Positions 34,478 to 43,488 of a stretch of 64,000 nt of DNA are shown one piece after another. The notes under the pieces are model-generated. The model searched no databases, was not told where the DNA came from, and saw only the letters and a program-made list of their open reading frames with translations. The stretch comes from Spongiactinospora sp. TRM90649 (GTDB taxonomy: Bacteria > Actinomycetota > Actinomycetes > Streptosporangiales > Streptosporangiaceae). The stretch covers positions 124,001 through 188,000 of the forward strand of contig NZ_JARLTC010000020.1 of the NCBI RefSeq assembly GCF_029382225.1, read 5' to 3'. Made by a program: the position numbers and the translations under genes. How positions within the stretch are numbered: position 1 is the first letter of the stretch; the number at the start of each line of letters is the position of its first letter.

Positions 34478-35513
34478 CCGCCTGCTCACCGTCGGGTGGG
34501 CGGCGAGCGCGGTGATCAACCTCGGGCTCATGTACGCCTTCCCCGACAGCGGAACCGTCCCGTTCCACCTGGTGTGGATAGGTCTGTCGCTGATCTATGG
34601 CTTCGTCCTGTGGAGCCCGCTCGCCATGATCCTGGTGCTGTGCTCGGTGACGCTCAGCACCGGCGCGGTCCTGGTCCGGCAGGCCACCGACGAGCTGGTC
34701 CACTGGGAGGAGGTCACCGAGGTTCCGCTGATGTCGGCGGTCTTCGCGGTGATGGTCTGGCACGTGCGCAGCCGTCAGGTGGCCCTCGACCAGGTCCGCC
34801 GGATGGCCGAGGCGGAGCGCAGGCACGCCGAGCGCAGGCACCTGTTCGTCCGGCTGGCCTCGCACGAGCTGCGCACGCCGATCACGGTGGCGCGCGGCTA
34901 CGCCGAGCTGGTCTCCGGGGCGGTGGACGACGCGGCGCGGGCGGACCTGGCGATCGTCGTGGAGGAGCTGGACAAGCTCGCCAGGATCAGCCAGCGCCTG
35001 GTCACGCTCATGCGGGTGGACGACGAGCACCGCCTGACCGTGGGCGACGTGGACGCGGCGGTGGCCAGGATCGTGCGGCGGTGGGAGCCGACCGCGCCCC
35101 GGGACTGGTCGGTGCGGACGTCCGTGGGGCGCATGCCGTTCAACGAGGAGCGGCTGGAGGCCGCGCTGGACAGCCTGCTGGAGAACGCGGTGCGCTTCAC
35201 CGGGGAGGGCGACTCGGTGGCGGTGGCCGCGTTCGTCGAGGGGACCGACTGGGTGGTGGAGGTCGCCGACTCCGGCGTGGGCATGACGCCGGAGCGGGCG
35301 GCCGAGCTGACCACGGCCCTGGAGCCGCCGCTGCCCACCTCCACCGGCAGCGGCCTCGGCCTGGCCATCGCCCGGACGGTCGTCGAGGCGTGGGGCGGCG
35401 AGCTGCTGGTGTCGGGACGCCCGGGAGCCGGGACCGTCGTGACGCTGCGCGTCCCGATCCCCGGCGACGGCCGTGACGGCCTGTCCACCTCCGCCGCGTC
35501 CATGTCCGCATGA
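34449..35513 (+). CDS. sensor histidine kinase
   Basis: A 354-residue membrane kinase. The N-terminal 110 residues have about three or four transmembrane segments with almost no extracellular sensor loop. The HisKA phospho-acceptor motif is SHELRTPITVARGYAEL. The ATPase domain has LLENAVRFTG, VADSGVGMT and STGSGLGLAIARTVVEAWGG. It is the cognate partner of the overlapping OmpR regulator. A small sensor region suggests sensing within the membrane or through a partner. Confidence 0.9.
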   Translation: MSVTGSSRTSRLLTVGWAASAVINLGLMYAFPDSGTVPFHLVWIGLSLIYGFVLWSPLAMILVLCSVTLSTGAVLVRQATDELVHWEEVTEVPLMSAVFAVMVWHVRSRQVALDQVRRMAEAERRHAERRHLFVRLASHELRTPITVARGYAELVSGAVDDAARADLAIVVEELDKLARISQRLVTLMRVDDEHRLTVGDVDAAVARIVRRWEPTAPRDWSVRTSVGRMPFNEERLEAALDSLLENAVRFTGEGDSVAVAAFVEGTDWVVEVADSGVGMTPERAAELTTALEPPLPTSTGSGLGLAIARTVVEAWGGELLVSGRPGAGTVVTLRVPIPGDGRDGLSTSAASMSA

Positions 35514-35612
35514 CACCGGGATGACGGGCGGGATGACGGCGCGACTCGACCGCACAGCGGCCCGATCAATGCTCTGACCTGCGCACCCGGCCGAATCACC
35601 GGCCGAGCCGGC

Positions 35613-35641
35613 AGATGACAGTCAGATGACAGGCCTGTCAT
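35613..35641. promoter_or_regulatory. 11-bp-spaced direct repeat plus 16-bp palindrome, candidate OmpR-type box
   Basis: AGATGACAG occurs at 35613-35621 and again at 35624-35632, an 11-bp period typical of OmpR/PhoB regulator boxes. The second copy continues into a perfect palindrome ATGACAGGCCTGTCAT (35626-35641). It lies 100 bases after the kinase gene and just ahead of the large exported-protein gene, overlapping an ATG at 35640; this favours ATG 35673 or 35685 as the real start. Binding by the adjacent regulator is inferred. Confidence 0.55.
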
Positions 35642-35684
35642 GATGCGTGGCCGACCCCCGGCCCCCGGCCGGATGATCCTGCGC

Positions 35685-38600
35685 ATGCGAGGTCGAAGGA
35701 TACGCCGCACGTCCCGCACCGCGCTGTGGGCGGCGGTGTTCGCGTTGCTCGCGGGCCTGCTGCCCGCCGTCGTCGAACTCCCGGCCGCCGCCGAGCGGCG
35801 GTCCGGGACCGGGGCCGGGTCGATCACGGTCGAGGCCCGGGATCTGACCACCGGGTCGGTGCTGCCGGAGTTCCAGTTCCTGGTGAACCAGGACAACACC
35901 CGGCTGCCCAAGGACCCCGACCCGGCCCTGCGGACCGGCCTGGCCGCCACCGAGAGCCACAGCGCCCTCGTGGCCAGGGGAGACCAGGACTCGCCGTCGC
36001 TCACACTCCCCGACGGCCGGTACCTCATCTCGATCCGGGCCAAGGGCCACAAGATGTGGGGACGGCACATCACCCTGCCCAGGGACGCGGGCACGGTGCG
36101 GATCGACATGTCGGAGGCGAGCGAGGCCAAGCCGCTGCCGCTGGGCAAGATCCGGGTCTTCGTCTTCAACGACGATCAGTGGACCAACAGCGCCCCCGAC
36201 GTGGGCGAGGCCGGCCTCGAAGGGTTCCAGATCACCCTTGAGGAGCAGACCAACAGCCAGGTCACCGTGGACTACCACAACCGGCCGCTGTGCGGGGGCG
36301 TCTGCCGCACGGCCGCCGACGGGTTCGTCCAGGTGGACGACCTGGGGCCGGCCACCTACTTCGTGTACGTGACGCCGCCCGACAAGTGCGGTCCCGGCGG
36401 CACCGGAGAGTGGCTGCAGACCACCACCTTCGACGGCGGGTTCGGCGTGCAGGCCGGTGTCGAGGAGGGCAGCGACGGCACCGGCGCGCCCGGCGAGGCC
36501 CTGTGGGAGCCCCCGGACCGGCGCACCGGCTACTGGTTCGGGTTCGTCTGCTCGGCCACCGGCTTCGCGAACCCGGGCACCGGCACGATCGAGGGCACCG
36601 CCAGGAACTGGAAGGCGTGGCCGCCGTTCGAGGTGCTCACCACGGCCGAGCCGGTCGGGCGGCCCTACGTCGCGCTGACCGACACCTCCAACGACACCAC
36701 GGTGCACGTCGGCCGGGGCGACGAGGACGGCGGCTTCAGCATCCCGCGCGTCCCCGCGGGGTCGTACATCCTGTCGATCTGGGACGAACAGCTCGCCCAC
36801 ATCATCCGCTTCCTGCCGGTGACGGTCGGCAGGGGGCAACGGGTGCGGCTCGGCGACGTCGGCGTGTCCCGCTGGTTCGGCTGGCTGTCCGGCCACGTCT
36901 ACCAGGACGGCGGGCTCTCCTCGAACGGCGCTCCGCTGCCCCCCGGCAGCAAGGGCAATGGCATACGCGACTGCGCGGACCTCGCCGACGAGGCGAGCTG
37001 CGAGCCGCCCATCCCGAACACCGACGTGGACCAGCGCTGGCGGGACGGCTCGATCAAGGAGACCACGTTCACCGACCCGCACGGCCGCTACGAGTACACG
37101 CTGGCCGAGGGCGGCCCGCTGGGCAAGTGGTTCATCGGCGAGGTGGGCTTCTCCCGCTTCGGCACCACCGGCGCGTCCGTCCGCGACGAGTACGACCCGG
37201 CCAAGGTCACCCGCGTGCCGTCCGATGTGGGCGGCGGCCTGCTCACCAACCAGCTTCTCGTGGAGGGCCACCGGGGCGAGGTGGACTGGGGCAAGTACCA
37301 GTACGCGCCCGACGAGACCGGCCAGATCGTCGGCATCGCCTACCTGGCCACCACCCGCAACGAGTTCGACGCCAGGCTGCAGGCCCACGAGAACTACGAG
37401 CCGGGGATCCCGGGCGTGACCGTGCGGCTGGAGGGGCTCGGCCCGGACGGGAAGCCCAACACCGCCGACGACCAGGTGCTCAACGAGTACGTCACCGACC
37501 GCTGGCGGGCGTCGGCGGGCTGCGACGTGCGCGACAAGGACGGCACGGACGTCAGCGCCGAGCTGAACCCCATGATCGGCCCGCACTGCGTCGAGGTGCC
37601 CGCCACCGGCGTCGAGACCAGGGACGCCGCCTTCGACGGCGGCTACGCCTTCGCCGACCACTGCCCGCCCGCCACCGGCGGCTTCGGCCACCGCGACGAG
37701 GACGGCGAGACCGTGTGCGCGGACGGCAGCGCCCCCGTCCCGCTCACCGCCGGCACCTACATCACCCACGTCCTGATGCCCACCGCTCAGGGCGACACTC
37801 GGCCGTGCAACCCGGCGGGCGAGAAGTTCGTGAGCGGCACCGGTGGCACCGGCTGCCTGTACCGGCCGGTGCGCGAGGAGGACGTCAACGTCGATCTCGG
37901 CGCGCAGTTCCCGCCCGCGCTCCCGCCTCCCGCGTGCACGGGCGACCAGCACGTCATCGACCAGTCCACGCTGACCCCGCGCAGTCCCTACCACGGGGTG
38001 GAGCCCAGTCCGCAGCGCCCGCTGTGCGACAAGCGGCTGGTCGTGCTGCAGAGGCGGCAGAACGCCAACGCCGACTTCTTCCTGATGAGCGACTTCAAGA
38101 ACGGCCCCGACGTGTCGCCGCCCGGCCGGATCGTCGGCCTGGTCGCCGACGACCTGCGGTTCGAACCGGACAACAAGTCGCTGTGGTACGGCGAGGAGCG
38201 TCCGCTCAGCGACATTCCGGTCGGGATCCGCGACTACAACTGGCGGCTGATCACCACCGTCTCGACCAGCGAGCACGGCGCGTACGAGGCGCTGCTGCCC
38301 TCGACGGAGACCTACAACTGCCCGATCCCGCAGGGGCCGTGCCCGGGGATGTACGTGGTGGTGGTCAACGACCCGGGGGACAAGAGCGCCCCGAACCCCA
38401 ACTACGACCCCGACTACCTGACCGCCGCCCTCGCCTGGGACGTCTGGCCGGGCCTGACCACCCAGCTCGACACCCCGCTCGACCCGATCTCCGGCGTGGC
38501 CTGCGAGCTGCCGCCGAACACCCCGGAGCTGCTCCAGGTGAGCAGGCCGTACACCAGCGCCGGTGACTCCGCCGCGACGCGGGAGATCACCGTCCAGGGC

Positions 38601-40577
38601 GACTTCTTCGGCGCGGCCCCGGGCTCGGTCACCCTCACCGACCGCGCGCCCGGCCAGACGCGCACCCTCACCCGGGCCAACGGCGGCATCCTGAGCTGGG
38701 AGGACCGGCGGATCGTGATCCGGGTTCCGGCGGTGGGCGGTGGCGCCGCGGCGATCCGGCCAGGGGCCAAGCAGCTCGCGATCCGCAACGCGGCGGGCCT
38801 GTCCACGCCCAACGGGCTGACCTTCCACGTGCGCGGCGACGCGGGGGGCGTGGACTACCGGCCGCCCGTGGTGGACGTGGCCCCGCCGAGCACGCCGGGC
38901 GCGATCCAGCGCGCGATCGACGCGGCCGAGCCGGGCAGCCTGCTGGTGCTCAAGGCGGGCGTCTACCACGAGAACGCGCTGCTGTGGAAGCCACTGATCC
39001 TGCAGGGGCTCGGCCCCGGCGGCATCGTGGGCGCCAGGGAGGCGGGCACCCGTCCACCGGAGGACCCGCGTTACGCGATCGGCGGCAGCGTGATCGACGG
39101 GCGCTTCTTCCACGACAACCGGCCGGTCTGGGACGCGGCGCTGCGCACCGCGGGTGCGCTGGCCGGGGTCGACGACGACCATCCCGTCCTTGAGGGTGCG
39201 GGCATCACCGTCGTCGCCAAGACCGCGACCGCCTATCCGACCGGCCAGCGGGCCGCCAGGATCGACGGCCTGGCCGTCACCACCGCCCAGGGACAGGGCG
39301 CGGGCGGGATCCAGCTCCAGGCCCACGCCCGGGGCATGCAGATCACCAACAACGTGTTCGAGAACGACGGCGGCCTGTTCGCCGGGGCGATCGGGCTCGG
39401 CCAGCCGTACTTCGACGCCCACAACACCGGCGTGCGGATCTCGGCCAACCGGGTCATCGGCAGCGGCGGGCTGGCCCGCGCGGGCGGCATCGGCGTCTTC
39501 CGCGGCTCCGATGACTACGAGATCGCCGGCAACGTGGTGTGCGGGAACTACGGCTCCGAGTACGGCGGCGGCATCTCGCACTGGGGCCTGTCGCCGGGCG
39601 GCGCCGTCCACGACAACCGGGTCTACTACAACGAGTCGTTCGACTCCGGCGCCGGGATCACCGTCGCGCAGGAGTTCCCCCGCCCGCGCCCGGACGGCAC
39701 GACGCCGCTCGGCGACGGCACCGGCCCCGTCGACCTGGACCGCAACCTGATCGAGGCCAACTTCTCCGGCGACGACGGAGGCGGGTTGTTCGTGGAGAAC
39801 GCCCAGAAGTCCAGGATCAACATCCGGAACAACATGATCGTGGACAACGGCGCGGCCGACCTGGGCGGCGCGCTGCTGCTGGACGACTCGGCCAACGTGG
39901 CCGTGGTCGGCAACACGGTGACCGCCAACGTGTCCACGGCCTCCTGCGAGACCTGCGCCGACGTGCCGCACTCCGCCGGGCTCGCCACCGAGGCCAACGA
40001 CCCGCTCTTCCAGGAGACGCTCCCGCCGGGCGCGCCGCGCTTCTCCGATCCGGTGGCGCTGTTCGGCAACGTCTTCTGGCAGAACCAGGCGTACACGCTG
40101 AGCACCAAGGGGCCGGGCGCGACGCTGGTGTCACGCGGGTTCATCGACATGGAGGTGCACGGCACCGGCGACCCCGCCGACACCTTCACCCCCCGGTACT
40201 CCATGCTCACCAACGGGCAGATCAGGGGACCGGACGGCGGTGACCATCCGTTGCCGGGCGGGCAGGGCAACATCGTCGGGCAGAACCCGGGGTTCGTCCT
40301 GCCGTACACGTTGCGGCTAGCCGTGGCGGGCTCGCGACTGGACCCGCAGGCGGCCACCGTCACGATCACCGGGCAGGACCCGCCGGTCGGGCTGACCGGG
40401 AACTACCATCTGACGCCGGGCTCTCCGGCGATCAACCGAGGGCCGCTGTACTCCAACTACCCGGCGCCGCCGGGGTCGGGGACGGTGTTCGCCTCACTGG
40501 TCGACATCGACGGTCAGATCCGGGTGCCGCTGCCGCTGCCCACCCCGATCGACCTCGGCGCGGACGAGGCGCGGTGA
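35685..40577 (+). CDS. giant exported beta-rich surface protein with beta-helix domain
   Basis: About 1,630 residues from ATG 35685. A basic N-region and hydrophobic core (ALWAAVFALLAGLLPAVV) form a signal peptide. The first two thirds contain several carboxypeptidase-regulatory/SdrD-B-like modules (for example GFSIPRVPAGSYILSIWDEQ, GRYEYTLAEGGPLGKW and GIPGVTVRLEGLGPDGKPNT). An IPT/TIG-like domain follows (about 38510-38830), then a right-handed beta-helix (about 38890-39930) with repeated N-N-V/I-x-G turns. There is no cell-wall sorting signal or C-terminal membrane anchor. The stop overlaps the next gene (GTGATG), so it is coupled to the copper oxidases. It may be a scaffold or substrate-binding partner; function unknown. 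Confidence 0.75.
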   Translation: MRGRRIRRTSRTALWAAVFALLAGLLPAVVELPAAAERRSGTGAGSITVEARDLTTGSVLPEFQFLVNQDNTRLPKDPDPALRTGLAATESHSALVARGDQDSPSLTLPDGRYLISIRAKGHKMWGRHITLPRDAGTVRIDMSEASEAKPLPLGKIRVFVFNDDQWTNSAPDVGEAGLEGFQITLEEQTNSQVTVDYHNRPLCGGVCRTAADGFVQVDDLGPATYFVYVTPPDKCGPGGTGEWLQTTTFDGGFGVQAGVEEGSDGTGAPGEALWEPPDRRTGYWFGFVCSATGFANPGTGTIEGTARNWKAWPPFEVLTTAEPVGRPYVALTDTSNDTTVHVGRGDEDGGFSIPRVPAGSYILSIWDEQLAHIIRFLPVTVGRGQRVRLGDVGVSRWFGWLSGHVYQDGGLSSNGAPLPPGSKGNGIRDCADLADEASCEPPIPNTDVDQRWRDGSIKETTFTDPHGRYEYTLAEGGPLGKWFIGEVGFSRFGTTGASVRDEYDPAKVTRVPSDVGGGLLTNQLLVEGHRGEVDWGKYQYAPDETGQIVGIAYLATTRNEFDARLQAHENYEPGIPGVTVRLEGLGPDGKPNTADDQVLNEYVTDRWRASAGCDVRDKDGTDVSAELNPMIGPHCVEVPATGVETRDAAFDGGYAFADHCPPATGGFGHRDEDGETVCADGSAPVPLTAGTYITHVLMPTAQGDTRPCNPAGEKFVSGTGGTGCLYRPVREEDVNVDLGAQFPPALPPPACTGDQHVIDQSTLTPRSPYHGVEPSPQRPLCDKRLVVLQRRQNANADFFLMSDFKNGPDVSPPGRIVGLVADDLRFEPDNKSLWYGEERPLSDIPVGIRDYNWRLITTVSTSEHGAYEALLPSTETYNCPIPQGPCPGMYVVVVNDPGDKSAPNPNYDPDYLTAALAWDVWPGLTTQLDTPLDPISGVACELPPNTPELLQVSRPYTSAGDSAATREITVQGDFFGAAPGSVTLTDRAPGQTRTLTRANGGILSWEDRRIVIRVPAVGGGAAAIRPGAKQLAIRNAAGLSTPNGLTFHVRGDAGGVDYRPPVVDVAPPSTPGAIQRAIDAAEPGSLLVLKAGVYHENALLWKPLILQGLGPGGIVGAREAGTRPPEDPRYAIGGSVIDGRFFHDNRPVWDAALRTAGALAGVDDDHPVLEGAGITVVAKTATAYPTGQRAARIDGLAVTTAQGQGAGGIQLQAHARGMQITNNVFENDGGLFAGAIGLGQPYFDAHNTGVRISANRVIGSGGLARAGGIGVFRGSDDYEIAGNVVCGNYGSEYGGGISHWGLSPGGAVHDNRVYYNESFDSGAGITVAQEFPRPRPDGTTPLGDGTGPVDLDRNLIEANFSGDDGGGLFVENAQKSRINIRNNMIVDNGAADLGGALLLDDSANVAVVGNTVTANVSTASCETCADVPHSAGLATEANDPLFQETLPPGAPRFSDPVALFGNVFWQNQAYTLSTKGPGATLVSRGFIDMEVHGTGDPADTFTPRYSMLTNGQIRGPDGGDHPLPGGQGNIVGQNPGFVLPYTLRLAVAGSRLDPQAATVTITGQDPPVGLTGNYHLTPGSPAINRGPLYSNYPAPPGSGTVFASLVDIDGQIRVPLPLPTPIDLGADEAR

Positions 40578-41800
40578 TGGGCGGTGACCGGCGGCCGGGC
40601 CGCAGGAGCGTGCTGCGGGCCGGAGCGCTCGCGGTGGGATTCGCCGTCGGCGGGCAGGCGCTCGCTCCAGCCGCCGGGGCGGCCCGCGCCGCGACCAGGG
40701 TGGCGCTGGCGGGGACCGACGGGCACATGGTCCTGCCCGGCCGGGAGCCGCTCTACGTGTTCGGATTCGCCAGGGCGCCCGTGGGCGCGTCCGCCGGCGA
40801 GGTGATCGCCGCGCTGAAGGGCCGGGCGCAGCACGTGGCGCCGATCATCGAGGCCCGCCAGGACGACGACCTCTACCTCACGCTCACCAACGCGGGCCTG
40901 GTCATGCGCCCCGACCTGGCCGACTCCCACACCATCCACTGGCACGGGTTCCGGCTGCCGCCCGTGTTGTTCGACGGCGTGCCCGAGATGTCGGTCTCGG
41001 TGCCGATCGAGCGGCAGCTCACCTACTTCTACCGCCCGCACGACCCGGGCACGTACATGTACCACTGCCACTTCGAGGACGTCGAGCACGTGCAGATGGG
41101 CATGGCCGGGATCGTGTTCGTCCGGCCCGCCCAGGACGGCGACGCCGCCCTCGACCCGCTGCGCCGCACCACCACGTACGCCTACAACGACGGCGACGGC
41201 TCCACCGCCTACGACCGGCACTTCGCGATCCTGCTCAATGAGATCGAGGAGCGCATGCACGACGCGGACGAGCAGATCCAGGAGTTCATCCCCACCGACT
41301 ACGAACCCACCTACTTCACCCTCAACGGCCGGGTCTACCCGCAGACCGTGCTGCCCAACGACCACCCGTCGCTGCCGCGCCAGCCGGTGTCGTCGCTGAT
41401 CCAGCTCAACCCCGGCGACCGGGCGCTGCTGCGGCTGGCCAACCTCGGCTACCGCCAGCACGCGATGCAGCTCCCCGGGATCGAGTTGAAGGTCGTCGGC
41501 GAGGACGCCACCCTGCGCCGCGCCCAGTCGGGGGCCGACACCTCCTACCGCACGGGCACCCTCTACCTCGGCCCGGGTGAGGCGCGGGACGTGCTGTTCA
41601 CCGCGCCGCCGTTCGACCCGGCCGCGCCCGCGACCCAGGACGCCAGGGGCGTCTGCAACGTCTACCTGTTCAAGAACCGCGACTTCCGGAGGCTGGGCAA
41701 CCCGGGGTCCACCGGGCTCGGCGGCATGGCGACGGAAGTGCGCGTCTACCGGGGCTCGCCGCTGCCGCCCCAGACCGTCGTGGGAGAGACCTATGCGTAG
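40574..41800 (+). CDS. multicopper oxidase half A (T1 Cys-bearing), Tat-exported
   Basis: A 408-residue cupredoxin protein. The N-terminus carries a twin-arginine signal (GRRSVLRAGALAVGFAVGG). One cupredoxin domain has a full ligand set: HTIHWH (119-124) and HCHFEDVEHVQMGM (from His164, Cys165, His166, His172, Met177). This supplies the type 1 copper ligands and half of a trinuclear centre. A second cupredoxin domain (about 220-390) lacks ligands. Classical oxidases need four H-x-H motifs and only two are here; the missing two are in the next gene, which overlaps by 8 bases. Oxidation of a metal or a phenolic compound outside the cell is likely. Confidence 0.8.
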   Translation: MMGGDRRPGRRSVLRAGALAVGFAVGGQALAPAAGAARAATRVALAGTDGHMVLPGREPLYVFGFARAPVGASAGEVIAALKGRAQHVAPIIEARQDDDLYLTLTNAGLVMRPDLADSHTIHWHGFRLPPVLFDGVPEMSVSVPIERQLTYFYRPHDPGTYMYHCHFEDVEHVQMGMAGIVFVRPAQDGDAALDPLRRTTTYAYNDGDGSTAYDRHFAILLNEIEERMHDADEQIQEFIPTDYEPTYFTLNGRVYPQTVLPNDHPSLPRQPVSSLIQLNPGDRALLRLANLGYRQHAMQLPGIELKVVGEDATLRRAQSGADTSYRTGTLYLGPGEARDVLFTAPPFDPAAPATQDARGVCNVYLFKNRDFRRLGNPGSTGLGGMATEVRVYRGSPLPPQTVVGETYA

Positions 41801-43481
41801 GGCCGTCGTGGCGCTGATCGCGCTCGTTCCCTTCCTGACGCCCGTCGCGCCGGCGGCGGCGCGGGCCGTCCCCCGGCTGGGGATGGTCTGCACGCAGGGC
41901 CCGGAGTTCGACCTGACCGCCGACGCGGGCCACATCGAGACGCCGGACGGCAGCAGCGTGCTGATGTGGAGCTACCGCCCCACGGACGGCGACTTCCAGA
42001 GCCCCGGCCCGGTGCTTTGCGTGGAGCAGGGCGACCAGGTGACCATCCGCCTGCGCAACGAGCTGCCCGAGCCGGTGTCCATCGTGCTGCCGGGGCAGTC
42101 GGGCGTGCGGGGCGCCGGCGCGGAAGGGCTGCTCGCCCGCGAGGCCCCGCCCGGCGGCGAGGCCGTCTACACCTTCACCGCCTCCCAGCCGGGCACCTAC
42201 CTCTACGAGAGCGGCACCGACCCGGCCAAGCAGATCGAGATGGGCCTGGCAGGGGCGCTGGTGGTGCGCCCGGCCGGGCACCCCGACCAGGTCTACGACG
42301 AGGCCACCAGGTTCGACCCCGCGAGGGAGTACCTGCTGGTGCTGGGCGCGATCGACCCCGACCTGCACCACGCGGTGGAGACCGGCGGTGGCTTCGACCT
42401 CGACCGCCGCAGGGCCCGCTACTTCTCGATCAACGGCAGGCAGTTCCCGGACACCATCCACGACAACGGGGCGCCGTGGCTGCCCGCCCAGCCGTACGGG
42501 TCGCTGGTGCGCGTCCGGCCGTACGACGCGGCGAGCAACCCGCTGCCCGCGCTGATCAGGGTGATCAACGCCGACGTGGACAACCACCCGTTCCACCCGC
42601 ACGGCAACCACGTGCGGCAGGTCGGCAAGGACGGCAGGCCGCTGCGCACCCCGGCAGGCGCGGACGCCTCCGGCGAGCACTTCGCCCGCACGCTCGGCGC
42701 GGGCCAGACCGAGGACTACCTGTTCACCTGGCGCGACCGGGACGGCTGGGACCCCGGCCGCAACCCGCTGCCCGCCTCCGTCGCCGCGCCTGACTACCGC
42801 AAGCTGTTCTTCAGCGACGGCAACACCTGGTACAGCGGCAGCGCCTACCTCGGGGCCACCGGCACCCTGCCGATCGGCACGGCCTCGCAGAACCTGTGCG
42901 GCGAGTGGTACTTCCCCTGGCACAGCCACGCGCTGCACGAGTTCGCCAACTACGACGCGAGTTTCGGCGGGATGGCCACGCTGTTGCGGGTGGACCCGGC
43001 GAACGGCTGCGCCGCGACGCCCGCCGTCCTGACCTCCCTCGGCGGGACGGCGGGCACCGGTGCCGCGGACGCATTGGGGGCCATCGACGGCGCCTACTAC
43101 GAGGCCACCGGCACCGGGGGCACCGACTGGCAGGCCGGGTTCGCCGGCGTGCCGTCCGGCGCGGGCGGGCTCACCATCACCTACACGGGGCGGAACTCGC
43201 TGTCCGCGCTCACGACCACGCTGTGGATCTGGAAGTGGTCCACCCGCGAGTGGGTACGGCTCGGCGAGACGGCCGCCTCCGTGACCACGGACGTCACGCT
43301 GACCCGCAAGCCGCAGGACGCCGCCGCCTTCGTCGGGACCGGCGCGGACCGGGGCAAGGTCCGCGTTCGGGTGCTCACCGAGGGCACCGAGGGCAGCGGG
43401 AGCAGCGGGAGCAGCGGGAGCACCGCCTCCCCGGTCGTCACCAGGGCCGACCTCCTCCGACTCACCTACGACGCACCGTGA
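41793..43481 (+). CDS. multicopper oxidase half B (no T1 Cys), exported
   Basis: A 562-residue protein with a Sec-type signal peptide (VVALIALVPFLTPVAPAAA). The first cupredoxin domain (VLCVEQGDQVTIRLRNELPE) has lost its ligands. The second has HPFHPHGNH (265-273) and HSHALH (377-382), where Ser replaces the type 1 Cys. These are the two H-x-H motifs missing from half A. The C-terminal 120 residues (from about 420) are beta-rich and end in a Gly/Ser linker and a charged tail. I infer that A and B assemble so that the trinuclear copper site lies at their interface. Confidence 0.75.
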   Translation: MRRAVVALIALVPFLTPVAPAAARAVPRLGMVCTQGPEFDLTADAGHIETPDGSSVLMWSYRPTDGDFQSPGPVLCVEQGDQVTIRLRNELPEPVSIVLPGQSGVRGAGAEGLLAREAPPGGEAVYTFTASQPGTYLYESGTDPAKQIEMGLAGALVVRPAGHPDQVYDEATRFDPAREYLLVLGAIDPDLHHAVETGGGFDLDRRRARYFSINGRQFPDTIHDNGAPWLPAQPYGSLVRVRPYDAASNPLPALIRVINADVDNHPFHPHGNHVRQVGKDGRPLRTPAGADASGEHFARTLGAGQTEDYLFTWRDRDGWDPGRNPLPASVAAPDYRKLFFSDGNTWYSGSAYLGATGTLPIGTASQNLCGEWYFPWHSHALHEFANYDASFGGMATLLRVDPANGCAATPAVLTSLGGTAGTGAADALGAIDGAYYEATGTGGTDWQAGFAGVPSGAGGLTITYTGRNSLSALTTTLWIWKWSTREWVRLGETAASVTTDVTLTRKPQDAAAFVGTGADRGKVRVRVLTEGTEGSGSSGSSGSTASPVVTRADLLRLTYDAP

Positions 43482-43488
43482 GGGCCTG

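Noticed and set aside
35622..39971. Leftward open frame of 1,449 codons opposite the surface-protein gene
   Set aside because: It is a G+C-rich mirror of the rightward gene, composed mainly of Val/Gly/Arg/Ala/Asp/Leu, with no recognisable domain. The rightward frame has a signal peptide and clear modules.
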